From: Pseudoruegeria sp. HB172150 | Lineage (GTDB): Bacteria; Pseudomonadota; Alphaproteobacteria; Rhodobacterales; Rhodobacteraceae | Direction: 5' to 3' | Length of the DNA: 64,000 nucleotides | Assembly (NCBI RefSeq): GCF_013184805.1 | Contig: NZ_JAATNG010000001.1 | Span: forward strand, 2,380,906 to 2,444,905 | Shown here: positions 27,592 through 36,197 of the stretch, piece by piece | Layout: the number at the start of each line of letters is the position of its first letter | Numbering within the stretch: the stretch's first letter is position 1 | Made by a program: the position numbers and the translations under genes | The notes under the pieces: generated by a model | The model's input: the letters and a program-made list of their open reading frames with translations, nothing else | Databases searched by the model: none | What the model was told of the DNA's origin: nothing

Positions 27592-28937
27592 CCCAGATCC
27601 CTCATTGCCAGCGCACGCTCGATCTCGCGCCGAACCAGCCGCCGCACATTGCGGGTAATTCGCTCTCCTAGCTCGCCCTGCAACTCTTCGCGGACCATCT
27701 CGGCCACCATGTCGCGCAAAGCGTCTTCATCCAGAAGTGCTTCGTCGCCATAGAGGCTGAATGCGTCGCCTTCTTCGTCGTCTTCGACTGCCGCCTCGGG
27801 GCCGGCTCCGATCGGATCATCTGTTACTTCCGCGGTTGCATCGCTGTCTTCAACCTCGTCGGCATCCGGAATGAGATCGTTGGCGACTGATTCCAGGCCA
27901 ACGGCAGCCACACGTCCCGGCTTGTCCTCTTCCGGCTCCCATTCTTCCCAGTCCAGGGCACCGGGATCCTCGACGGCCGATTCAAGCGTCAGGGTCTCTG
28001 TCAGGTCTTCCTCTGCAGCCTCTTCGGTCTGCGCCACAACACCTGGCTTTTCCAGGGTCTCGTCCGCATCGCTTTCCTGCGCATCCGCTGCGGCCTCAGG
28101 GGACTCACTATCGTCGAAATGCTCGGCTAGGTCAGGCTCAGTCTCAGACTCTGCAAGTGCATCTTCGGTTTCGTGGACGTCGGCCCCGGTTTCCGGCGCA
28201 TCGATATCCACGATTTCGGTGGCCTGTTCCTGCATGCTGTCGGACTCCGGCAGCTTCAAAAGCGACATGTCCGCGACTTCGTCGGAATTCGCTTCTGTCT
28301 CTGCGGGATCACTCTCGCCCATCTCGCTGGCAGCCGCCTGCTCTTCGCTTGCGTCATCCGCCGCGTCGGCTTCCGCTTCGCGCTTCCAGGCCTCGGCCAT
28401 GTCGAAATTTGCGTCGAGGCTCAGAGGGCGGGTTTCGTCGCTCAGCCCGTCTTCGCTGCCGTCCGGTTCCCATTCGTCATCGGATTGGAACAACGCCGCC
28501 TCGATCTCAGCGACGCGGGTCTCGAGCGACCCTTTTGCCTGCTCCTGCGACACTGCGCTGTCGACATCCGCTTCGTCAGTGGATTCGTCGTCGAGTTTGT
28601 CCGAATCTGGGGAATCCAGCTTTGCAATCTCGGACAGGTCCGGTTCGTCGCCGGCTTCCGGCTCCCACCTCTGACGGTGCGCGGTCGAATCCGCCGTCTG
28701 GTCCGCAAATTTAGGTGCCTCAGCCGCCGGCTCGGGCGTGGGGTTTGCAACCTCAGATTGATCCGCTTCCGGCGCCTCCTCACGCCCCGCCACCCGATGC
28801 GCGGGTGTCAGAACGAGCCGATCGTTCAACTCTTCACTCGTCGGCCTGCGCTTCGTTCCGGACGGTTCTTCGGAAACCAGCCTCCGGATCGACGACAACA
28901 CATCCTCGATTTCGGCATTGGACACAGGATCTGCCAT
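27588..28937 (-). CDS. Acidic PopZ-like (DUF2497-like) protein
   Basis: A 449-residue protein with very unusual composition. The N-terminal helix [20 protein letters not shown] and the C-terminal helices [18 protein letters not shown] and [14 protein letters not shown] match the two conserved ends of PopZ/DUF2497. The C-terminal ends mediate oligomerisation and the N-terminal one client binding at the cell pole. Between them lie about 350 residues of low-complexity, Glu/Asp/Ala/Ser-rich sequence, far longer than the acidic linker of Caulobacter PopZ (total about 177). It probably forms polar condensates that tether the chromosome origin. ATG at 28937 follows AAGGGA. It overlaps the end of convergent cobQ by four bases, and tolC lies just upstream. 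Confidence 0.78.
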   Translation of the reverse strand: MADPVSNAEIEDVLSSIRRLVSEEPSGTKRRPTSEELNDRLVLTPAHRVAGREEAPEADQSEVANPTPEPAAEAPKFADQTADSTAHRQRWEPEAGDEPDLSEIAKLDSPDSDKLDDESTDEADVDSAVSQEQAKGSLETRVAEIEAALFQSDDEWEPDGSEDGLSDETRPLSLDANFDMAEAWKREAEADAADDASEEQAAASEMGESDPAETEANSDEVADMSLLKLPESDSMQEQATEIVDIDAPETGADVHETEDALAESETEPDLAEHFDDSESPEAAADAQESDADETLEKPGVVAQTEEAAEEDLTETLTLESAVEDPGALDWEEWEPEEDKPGRVAAVGLESVANDLIPDADEVEDSDATAEVTDDPIGAGPEAAVEDDEEGDAFSLYGDEALLDEDALRDMVAEMVREELQGELGERITRNVRRLVRREIERALAMRDLG

Positions 28938-29013
28938 GCGTCGTTCCCTTTTTACTGCTCTGAGCGATACTAACCGCTCACAGGGTAGCGCACAACTATC
29001 AGAGGTGTGTGGA

Positions 29014-30417
29014 CTATTTGCCGAGGCTTTTAATGACCCGGTCCAACTTCTCACCCTGCGGGCTGACATAGCGGGTCGGCCCGTTTTTGACCGCGTTGTA
29101 ATAGCCCTCTGGATCGTAGGTCATGATGCCCAGATTGAGATGGTCGACGGTCAGAAGACCCATCGTCGACAACAGAGAGTAGACAGCCACAAATTGCTGG
29201 ATTTCCGCTTCGATCAGTGTCGCGCGGGCGTCGAGAAGCTCCTGCTCGGCGTCCAGCACATCGAGCGTCGTGCGGGCCCCTAGCGAAGCCTCCTCCCGTA
29301 CGCCTTCATATGCCACACGGCTTGCCGTTACCTGGCGCTGGCCGGCGGCGGTACCGGCGATGGCGACGCTCAGCGCGGACCAGGCATTGGCGACATTCTG
29401 CCTGATGGTGACAACCGATTGCAGCAGTTCCGCCCGGTCGCCATCGGCCACAGCAATTGCCTGGCGCAACGCGGAACTGAGCGCACCACCGGCATAGATC
29501 GTCTGGCTCAGGCTTAGCGAGGCACTGTTCGAGGCTTCGTCCTCATGTGTGATCGAGGCCGTTCCGCTGATACCCAGGGTCGGGCGCAGCTCTGCCCGGG
29601 CGCGGGCGATGTTCAGCTCGGACACTGTGACTTCGCGCTGGCGCTGCAGGATCAGCGGGTGGCCCCGCACAGCGATCGCTTCCGCTTCATTCAGGGTGTT
29701 CGCCACCTTCGGGGGAACCGCCGGACGGACCAGGTTGTTCGGATAATGACCGATCGCAGCCTTGTAGGCTTCGCGCGCGACGTTGTAGTCGCCTTCGGCC
29801 GAAGTCAGCGATGACCGAGCGGCCGCCAGGCGGGCTTCTGCAATGGAGACGTCGGTGCGTGTCACCTCGCCCACTTCAAACCGTTCGCGGGCCGCATCCA
29901 GCTCGCTGTTGATCAGGCGCACGTTGTTGCGCCGCAAATCGACAAACTGCGCCGCCCGGATCACTTCCATGTATGAATCGACCGCAGTCAGCAGCACGCT
30001 CTGCTCGACATTCACCAGCGCATGGCGAGTGGCCAACACAGACTCCTTCGCCGCTTCGATTGCGAGCGGCGTGCGACCGAAATCATACAGCGTCATCTGC
30101 GCCGTCAGCTGCAGCGCCGCGGTGTAGTTGTCGGATGCCGGTCGCGGGTCATTGTAAGAACCGCTCAGAGCCCAGGACAGGATCGGCCGCAATTCGGCCA
30201 CGGCCTGCGCGACATCTTCGTCGGCGGCCCGCAATAGGGCGCGGTTTTGTTCCAGCAGGTTCGAATTGTTATAGGCGGCGATAAGGGCATCGGTCAGTGT
30301 CTCTGCCCGCGCCGACGCGGTTGCTGCAAACATGGCACAGCCGGCGACGGCGGCCAGGAGCAAGCGTTTCAACGGGATCGCCGAGGCGGCACGACGGGAC
30401 ACGGTATTGTAGCTCAC
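29014..30417 (-). CDS. tolC: TolC-family outer membrane efflux/secretion protein
   Basis: A 467-residue protein with an N-terminal signal peptide (hydrophobic core [20 protein letters not shown], then cut before ETLTDAL). Two OEP repeats follow, with long coiled-coil helices such as [20 protein letters not shown] and the second-half [14 protein letters not shown]. TolC trimers form the outer-membrane channel for type I secretion and RND or ABC efflux. It is the only such channel in the window and could serve the RTX toxin 30 kb away, but that is inference. The start overlaps the stop of the Pcm-like gene (ATGA), which is translated first. Confidence 0.94.
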   Translation of the reverse strand: MSYNTVSRRAASAIPLKRLLLAAVAGCAMFAATASARAETLTDALIAAYNNSNLLEQNRALLRAADEDVAQAVAELRPILSWALSGSYNDPRPASDNYTAALQLTAQMTLYDFGRTPLAIEAAKESVLATRHALVNVEQSVLLTAVDSYMEVIRAAQFVDLRRNNVRLINSELDAARERFEVGEVTRTDVSIAEARLAAARSSLTSAEGDYNVAREAYKAAIGHYPNNLVRPAVPPKVANTLNEAEAIAVRGHPLILQRQREVTVSELNIARARAELRPTLGISGTASITHEDEASNSASLSLSQTIYAGGALSSALRQAIAVADGDRAELLQSVVTIRQNVANAWSALSVAIAGTAAGQRQVTASRVAYEGVREEASLGARTTLDVLDAEQELLDARATLIEAEIQQFVAVYSLLSTMGLLTVDHLNLGIMTYDPEGYYNAVKNGPTRYVSPQGEKLDRVIKSLGK

Positions 30418-31067
30418 AGCACGAACTCCGCTTTGCGGGCAAAACCGGGCAGAACCGGAGCGCTGGCGTCGAATGCCCAGCGCCAGCTAACGGCACCGTC
30501 AGCCTTGATACCAAGCCTGGCCTGAGCAAGTCCGCCGTCGGAGAACAGCGCTGCGATGCGGCCGCCCTCTTTCAATTGATCCGTAATGCTAACCGGCATG
30601 TTTTCCACCGCCCCTTCGACGAAAACTACGTCATAGGGCCCGTGTTTCGGCGCCCCCTCGCTCAATTCGGCCTCGACGACCGCGACATTGTCCACATCGG
30701 CCTCCGACAGCAGATCCTGCGCCTCGACTGCCATTGCAGAGTCTTCCTCGACCGCCACCACGGCCTGGGCCAGCCGGGCGATCACTGCAGCGGAGTAGCC
30801 AAGGCCGCAACCCAGATCGAGCACCAGTTCTTCCGGGCGGATATCCAGCGCGTCCAGCATTTTTGCCAACGTCCGCGGCGCCAATACGACACGGCCGGGC
30901 GCAAGCGGAATATTCTCGTCCCTGTAGGCCGTCTGGCGGGCCGCATCAGGCACGAAGCGTTCTCTGGGAACTGCTAGCATTGCCTCGATTATCGGATACT
31001 TTGTCACGTCCGACGGGCGGACCTGACTGTCCACCATCATCCTACGGCTAGTGCCTGCATCGGTCAT
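30414..31067 (-). CDS. Protein-L-isoaspartate O-methyltransferase-like protein
   Basis: A 217-residue SAM-dependent methyltransferase. Motif I is [18 protein letters not shown], the post-I acidic loop is VAVEEDSAM, and the N-terminus has [26 protein letters not shown], resembling Pcm proteins that repair isoaspartyl residues. The sequence is closest to the alphaproteobacterial Pcm-like group seen upstream of tolC, which often lacks proven Pcm activity. It is cotranscribed with and translationally coupled to tolC. Confidence 0.88.
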   Translation of the reverse strand: MTDAGTSRRMMVDSQVRPSDVTKYPIIEAMLAVPRERFVPDAARQTAYRDENIPLAPGRVVLAPRTLAKMLDALDIRPEELVLDLGCGLGYSAAVIARLAQAVVAVEEDSAMAVEAQDLLSEADVDNVAVVEAELSEGAPKHGPYDVVFVEGAVENMPVSITDQLKEGGRIAALFSDGGLAQARLGIKADGAVSWRWAFDASAPVLPGFARKAEFVL

Positions 31068-31373
31068 TTAACTGAACTCTTCGGTTTAGCTGCCGATTGG
31101 ATGTTGCCACAAGTCTTTCCGGCAAACAACTGACACGGCCCGGTTTACCGGGGTGCCGGGTCTGTTTCGCTTCGGCGAGGCTTGCAGCGATGCCACAGTA
31201 GCGAATCACCCTTTGACACCGTCGCGTTCGGATCTGGCCAAAAAATCTCAGCCGGAAAACCCGCTATATGCGGGCTGGTACCAAGCAGCTGCCGGCAACC
31301 TACCGCTTGGCGCAAGACTGCCTCTGCTAGCGTGCTGACGTCCCTGCTCCGGCATCTCACCCAAGCGCCACAG
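31068..31373. other. 306-base intergenic region
   Basis: This stretch separates the 5' end of the Pcm-like gene from the 3' end of the chemotaxis receptor gene, both on the minus strand. It contains the intrinsic terminator at 31256-31274 and should hold the promoter of the Pcm-tolC operon near 31068-31140. No convincing protein-coding frame is seen. Confidence 0.6.
31256..31274 (-). terminator. Intrinsic terminator of the chemotaxis receptor gene
   Basis: Read on the minus strand this is CCCGC, an ATATA loop, GCGGG and then TTTT. It lies about 100 bases downstream of the receptor stop, in the right orientation for it. The stem is short (5 bp), so efficiency is uncertain. Confidence 0.6.
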
Positions 31374-34300
31374 TCAGAAATGGCTCCAGCCGTCCGCGTC
31401 ATCGAAGTCGACCTCCGGCTCCTGCACTGCGACGGCGGCAACCGTCCTTCGCCCAGCTGGCCGGGGGGCACTCGCCGCCGTGTTCGGCAAGGCCCTGTTT
31501 CCCGGAGGCGTAGAAGTATGCGTGTCGTCAGACCCAGGCTTTTCGACTCCTGTCGATACCTTGGCTGGTACATCGCGTTGGGTCTTTCCTATCGCAGCCG
31601 TTAACTCGGCAGGAGGTTTGGAAGATTGCTCTGCGGGCTTTTCCGTCCCGGTCCTGAACCGCGCCATTGACGTCGTCAGCATTTCCGCTTCTCGCTTCAG
31701 CGAGTGTCCGGCGGCTGTCGTCTCTTCGAACATCGCCGCGTTCTGCTGCGTGACCTGGTCGAGTTGCCCGACGGCTTCGTTGATCTCCGCAAGTCCGCCG
31801 CTCTGTTCGCGAGAGCTTTCGGCGATTTCCGAGACATGGCGCGCGATCTCGACGACACCCACTACGATACTCTTCAACGCCTCGCCCGCCTGACCGACGA
31901 GATCGACACCACGTTTTACCTGCCGGCCGGAGGAAGAGATCAGTTCGTTGATCTCACGCGCGGCCTCTGAGGACCGCTGCGCCAGGGCTCTGACTTCGGA
32001 AGCGACCACGGCAAAGCCACGGCCCGCCTCGCCGGCCCGCGCGGCCTCGACGCCCGCGTTCAGTGCGAGCAGGTTGGTCTGATAAGCAATGTCGTCGATT
32101 ACTTCAGTGATCTTCGAGATCTGTTTGGAGGACGCCTCCAGTTCGCTCATCGCATCCACGGCCTGCCGCACGACTTCACCCGAGTTTTCGGCATTCCCGC
32201 GCGCCGTTTCAACGATCCGGTTTGCCTCTGCAGCACCTTCGGCGGCGGTCCGCACCGACGTGGTCAACTGGTCGAGCGCGGCAGCGGTTTCCTCCAGCGT
32301 CGCTGCCTGCCGTTCCGTGCGCGCCGACATGTCATCGGCTGCCGAGGAGATCTCCGAGGCCCCGCCCTGAATCTGTTCGGCATTCTCGGCAACGGTGCGC
32401 ATGGCGTTCAACAACTGATCTACGGCTCTGTTGAAATCAGAGCGCAACTGCTCGTACTCCTCGGAGAATGTTGTTGCGATCTGGGCGGTCAGGTCTCCTT
32501 CGGCAAGCTTTCCCAAGCCACCGCGGAGGTTCTCGACGACGGTCGCCTGCTGCGCAGCGCGGCGCTTGCGCTCTTCGTCGGCAGCCGCGATAGCGGCCTG
32601 CGCTTCGGTCACATCCGTCGCGATCAGGATATAGCGCAGCATAGCGCCGTCACTGTCCTTAACGGGGTTCGCGCTACCGTCGACAATCGACTCACGACCG
32701 TCAGGTCCGGAAAGGAAAAAACGGCCGAAGACCGCTTCGCCTGTGCGCAGGCGCTGAAGATCGTCATCGCCTCCGGCAAACCGCAGGAAATCATCCTGGT
32801 TCCGGCCCATGATTTCATCCCGTGGCTTTCCGACGACCGCGCAGAATGCAGTGTTCGCATCCAAAACCTTATGATCGAGCGAGAATTCCGCCCGAACCTG
32901 ATAACCGTCAATGGAATCCAGCACGGCTTGGTTCAGGAAGCTCGCAGTCACGTCTTGCATTTCGATAACGAAACCGATTGCTTCGCCGGCATCGGTGCGC
33001 ACCTCGGCCAGATCGAGCGTTAGCCGCAGATTGCCCAGCGCAAGGTTCAGTTTCGCCGGCAGGCTCTCGGGCCGCTCGAAGCAGGCAGAGATCCGTTCGA
33101 CAGTATCGGCCGGTAGAATACTCTCAATCAGATTGCCGCGAATGGCTTCCGGATCGAATGCATCGTTGCCCCGCTTGAATTCGGCTTGTTTCTCAACGAA
33201 CAACGCTCGGACGGCACGGTTCGCGTGACGCACCTTTTTCGATCGATCGAGCATCAATATGCAAGCCGTACTCGCCGAGAAAGCGGCGCCACGAAATGTG
33301 CTGTTCACGCGTTCCTCTTCGGCATCACGCAGCTTTCGCCGAAAGCCATCGAGCTTTTCGGCGATATGCCCTATCTCGTCGTGGCGGTCGGCATCGATGA
33401 TCTCGACGCCGAAATCTCCGCCTGAGATACGGCCGATGGCACCGGTCACCCGTCGCAAGGGCCGTGCGAGACTGGCAGAGAAGGCAATAGCGGCGACAGA
33501 GGCCGTGGCGATCGCGGCAAGACAGCCCCAAAAAAGCATCTGATGCAGTCGGCCCAAGCCCGCGAGCGCCTCGCTCTGCGACATCTCCGCCACCGCAGCC
33601 CAGCGCGCGCCGGTGAACTCCAACGGCCGAAATGCGCGAACCACCGGCACACCGAACCGGTTCTCTGTCAACTCGGCACCGGACTGGCCGGCTAGCGCAG
33701 CCTGGACACCAGGGCCATCGAAGCTTTCCATCAGGATCGCCTCTGACGTGCTTCCGGACCGGTTCGTACGCAACAACATGTCCGGCCCGACGAGCACGAT
33801 TTCCCCGGTTTCACCGAGGCCCTGGCCGGACTGCGTTATTGCATCGAGTCCGTCGCTGGAAAGCTCGTACGCGATCACCCCGATAGGTTTGCCGAACAGC
33901 AGAACTTGCTGCGCAAGAAAAGCGACGGGAGCGTCACCGCCGGGCGCGAACACTTCAAAATCCTCGAAGACCTGCTGGCCTACTTCACTTTCCATGGTTT
34001 CGCGAAATGCGCGCGAGAGAGAGGAGTCGCCGAGCGGTCCTTCCAGCACATTGCTGCCGAAATCATCGTTCTTCTGAACAGAGTAGAGGACGTTGCCGGC
34101 CTCATCGAGAATCAGGATGTCGTGATACCCGAAGTCATTCAGGCGGTCGCGGAAATAGGCGTGAAACTCGGCATGTGTCGTGGAATAGAGAGAGTCGTCC
34201 GCAGCCTTGTCCAGATTCTGGCGCTCGCCCGGCGGGTTCGGATTGTTGTCCACGTAAAGGCGGCGCAGTTCCGTTTCCGCATTATCGTTCAGCGCCGCCC

Positions 34301-34568
34301 ATGACTGTTTGAACCGCGCGACCGCACGCATGATCGTACGTTCGTTTGCGGCGCGTTTCAGGTCCTGCTGCGTCGCGGCGATCTGACGCTCGATAATACT
34401 CACATTGGCGTCGAGCACTGTTACGAGACGATCCGACGCGTCGTCGATCACCGCAGTTTCCTGGAAGCGGTTCACAAAGATACCGAACAGGATCACGGCG
34501 GCAGACACGAGCAGAACTGTGACCACCGGAAGCTTAATCGTAATCCGGATATTGTTCAGAAATCTCAT
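31374..34568 (-). CDS. Methyl-accepting chemotaxis protein with periplasmic sensor, HAMP, PAS and C-terminal xWxxF tail
   Basis: A 1064-residue receptor. The first transmembrane helix is at about 11-32 (LPVVTVLLVSAAVILFGIFV). A periplasmic Cache-like sensor covers about 33-340 (for example LILDEAGNVLYSVQ), and the second helix is WGCLAAIATASVAAIAFSAS. HAMP follows at SGGDFGVEII, then two PAS-like modules (one containing HKVLDANTAFCAVVGKPRDE), a second HAMP-like segment and the MCP signalling hairpin tip VASEVRALAQRSSEAAREIN. After a Pro/Ser-rich linker the protein ends GWSHF, which fits the xWxxF pentapeptide that tethers CheR/CheB. ATG at 34568 has AAGGAG upstream. It stands alone without che genes; the ligand is unknown. 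Confidence 0.94.
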   Translation of the reverse strand: MRFLNNIRITIKLPVVTVLLVSAAVILFGIFVNRFQETAVIDDASDRLVTVLDANVSIIERQIAATQQDLKRAANERTIMRAVARFKQSWAALNDNAETELRRLYVDNNPNPPGERQNLDKAADDSLYSTTHAEFHAYFRDRLNDFGYHDILILDEAGNVLYSVQKNDDFGSNVLEGPLGDSSLSRAFRETMESEVGQQVFEDFEVFAPGGDAPVAFLAQQVLLFGKPIGVIAYELSSDGLDAITQSGQGLGETGEIVLVGPDMLLRTNRSGSTSEAILMESFDGPGVQAALAGQSGAELTENRFGVPVVRAFRPLEFTGARWAAVAEMSQSEALAGLGRLHQMLFWGCLAAIATASVAAIAFSASLARPLRRVTGAIGRISGGDFGVEIIDADRHDEIGHIAEKLDGFRRKLRDAEEERVNSTFRGAAFSASTACILMLDRSKKVRHANRAVRALFVEKQAEFKRGNDAFDPEAIRGNLIESILPADTVERISACFERPESLPAKLNLALGNLRLTLDLAEVRTDAGEAIGFVIEMQDVTASFLNQAVLDSIDGYQVRAEFSLDHKVLDANTAFCAVVGKPRDEIMGRNQDDFLRFAGGDDDLQRLRTGEAVFGRFFLSGPDGRESIVDGSANPVKDSDGAMLRYILIATDVTEAQAAIAAADEERKRRAAQQATVVENLRGGLGKLAEGDLTAQIATTFSEEYEQLRSDFNRAVDQLLNAMRTVAENAEQIQGGASEISSAADDMSARTERQAATLEETAAALDQLTTSVRTAAEGAAEANRIVETARGNAENSGEVVRQAVDAMSELEASSKQISKITEVIDDIAYQTNLLALNAGVEAARAGEAGRGFAVVASEVRALAQRSSEAAREINELISSSGRQVKRGVDLVGQAGEALKSIVVGVVEIARHVSEIAESSREQSGGLAEINEAVGQLDQVTQQNAAMFEETTAAGHSLKREAEMLTTSMARFRTGTEKPAEQSSKPPAELTAAIGKTQRDVPAKVSTGVEKPGSDDTHTSTPPGNRALPNTAASAPRPAGRRTVAAVAVQEPEVDFDDADGWSHF

Positions 34569-34704
34569 CGAGGTAGTCTCCTTGCATGTGCCGCCGGGAT
34601 GGCCGGGCAGCACGACTCGCGCCACTTGCTAAAACTGAGGAATGAAGATTGGTTTAAGTGACCACGGGCACAGAGCCGTGACCCGCGAGTACCGGGTTTG
34701 CGCC

Positions 34705-34733
34705 TTGACGCGGTCCGAAATGCCACCTAATCA
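34705..34733 (+). promoter_or_regulatory. Probable promoter of tRNA-Cys
   Basis: A TTGACG hexamer at 34705-34710 is followed after 16-17 bases by CTAATC/TAATCA at 34727-34733. This ends 13 bases before the mature 5' end of the tRNA, the spacing expected for a sigma-70 promoter. Confidence 0.55.
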
Positions 34734-34745
34734 GAACGCCACTCT

Positions 34746-34819
34746 GGCGAGTTGGCGGAGTGGTGACGCAGCGGATTGCAAATCCGTGTACACCGGTTCG
34801 ATTCCGGTACTCGCCTCCA
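34746..34819 (+). tRNA. tRNA-Cys (anticodon GCA)
   Basis: A complete 74-base cloverleaf with encoded CCA. The acceptor stem GGCGAGT pairs with ACTCGCC, and the discriminator base is T as usual for tRNA-Cys. The anticodon loop TTGCAAA places GCA at positions 34-36, and the T arm is CCGG-TTCGATT-CCGG. A promoter-like sequence lies upstream and four A's follow the CCA. Confidence 0.97.
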
Positions 34820-35149
34820 AAAAATCCTTTTAATCATCGGGTATAGGTCAAGTTGACTGTCGACCAGTTCCTGGCCGCAAATCATCTCGCTCAAAATTAG
34901 TGTTGCATTCGGCTACAAGGCGCTTTGCCTGCAGAAGGTTCAGGGCTCACAGGGGCATGCGATCAGACTGCGTCCGCGAGACAAGCGGCTTCGTCAATGT
35001 CAAAAAAGCAGGGTTCCAGATACGCAATGGTTGAGCGTCTCCTGCCGCTGCCCGAAAGCGAGACTCATGTCGCAGAGATAGTCGAAGGCCGATCCAGCAC
35101 TAAGCAAAATCAATTTGTTACGGGCGAAGGCAGCGCCGCTGTGCAAACT
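34820..35149. other. 330-base intergenic region after tRNA-Cys
   Basis: The region between tRNA-Cys and the end of the siderophore reductase gene. A plus-strand frame crosses it and continues antisense into the reductase gene, but it lacks a ribosome site and looks like a shadow. I see no repeat, attachment core or hairpin of note. Confidence 0.5.
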
Positions 35150-36187
35150 TCACATAGCCGTCCAGAAGCCCGCGAGGTAGGTGCGGTCGGCGCCCCAGCC
35201 GAGCCTCTCGCGATAGTACATGCGCAGCGGCTGAATGACCGATTTCTCGCAAGCGACCCACAGGAATCCGTTCCAATCCTCGGTCGCCCGCGCCTTGATC
35301 CAGTCGTGGATTTGTTCAGTTTCGCATGAGGGGATCCGGGCGACATCGAATCCGGGGGGAGCTTCAAGCGGATAGTCCGACCCCGCTGCTGAAAACAACG
35401 CTACCTCTCCCTTCGCTTTGCCATTCACGTGGGCCAGTTGGCGTGCAATCGCCGGATATGCGGTTTCGTCACCAGCGATGATCATCTTGGTCGCATCAAC
35501 AGTGGCGCTGCCACCGGGACCAATCATTCCGATCCGAGCGCCGGCCTGAGCGGACCTTGCCCAGTCGGTCACGCGACCGCCTTCATGGATGAACACGTCG
35601 AAATCCAGCAGCCCGTTGCCGGCATCGCTCCAGACAGTTGTGTAGGCCGGGCGGTGCAGCCGATTGTCGCCTTCCGGCCAGACCGTCCGGCCATTCGCGT
35701 CGAGCCGGGGCCAGTCCGGTTCCGGATTGCCCGATGCCGGCAGGGCAAGGCGGAAATGCATGCGCTCGCCCGAGAACGGTTCAAGGTTCTTGCCTGCAAG
35801 CCGCACACGAAGGAATTCCCGGCATATTGGGGTCACCGACACCACCTGCATGAGCCGGAAGTTCGGCGGCAAGGCCCCGACTTCGACAGGGTTGTCCCAC
35901 TGGATCCTCTTAGCCAGCTCCGGCATTGCAGCAGAGAACTGATCGACGAGGCCTTCCTTAAGCGTCTGCAGGAACTCGCCGTTCTCGGCACTCAGTTCAA
36001 GTCGAACCGCTCCTTCATCCGGGTGGATCTTGAAGTGGCCCATTGGCGTGTGACAAGCAAGTCCGCCGTCCTTGGTCTCAGCCGTCTGAAGCCCGCGCAC
36101 GCCAGCGCCGTGGCGCACGGCCGCCGCCAGAGCGGCATATGCAATTCCGCCAAGGCGCGCCGATTCCCGGAATTCCATCCCCGCCAT
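35150..36187 (-). CDS. Siderophore-interacting protein (ferric-siderophore reductase) with N-terminal DUF2218 domain
   Basis: A 345-residue cytosolic flavoprotein. Residues 1-95 look like DUF2218 (CHTPMGHFKIHPDEGAVRLE, then LVDQFSAAMPELAKRIQW). The rest is a SIP/ViuB-type FAD-binding reductase: MQVVSVTPICREFLRVRLAG, RPAYTTVW (flavin RxYT-like), DFDVFIHEGGRVTDWA and GPGGSATVDATKMIIAGDET. The C-terminus WVACEKSVIQPLRMYYRERLGW is typical of SIP proteins, which reduce Fe(III)-siderophores to release iron. ATG at 36187 has GAGG eight bases upstream. It is the last gene of the siderophore operon, ten bases after the TonB receptor. Confidence 0.92.
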   Translation of the reverse strand: MAGMEFRESARLGGIAYAALAAAVRHGAGVRGLQTAETKDGGLACHTPMGHFKIHPDEGAVRLELSAENGEFLQTLKEGLVDQFSAAMPELAKRIQWDNPVEVGALPPNFRLMQVVSVTPICREFLRVRLAGKNLEPFSGERMHFRLALPASGNPEPDWPRLDANGRTVWPEGDNRLHRPAYTTVWSDAGNGLLDFDVFIHEGGRVTDWARSAQAGARIGMIGPGGSATVDATKMIIAGDETAYPAIARQLAHVNGKAKGEVALFSAAGSDYPLEAPPGFDVARIPSCETEQIHDWIKARATEDWNGFLWVACEKSVIQPLRMYYRERLGWGADRTYLAGFWTAM

Positions 36188-36197
36188 GCGTGATGCC

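Noticed and set aside
28938..29069. N-terminal extension of the PopZ-like frame
   Set aside because: The 44 extra residues have no similarity, and the ribosome site precedes the internal ATG at 28937.
34925..35329. Plus-strand frame after tRNA-Cys
   Set aside because: It overlaps the siderophore-reductase gene antisense and has no protein-like composition.
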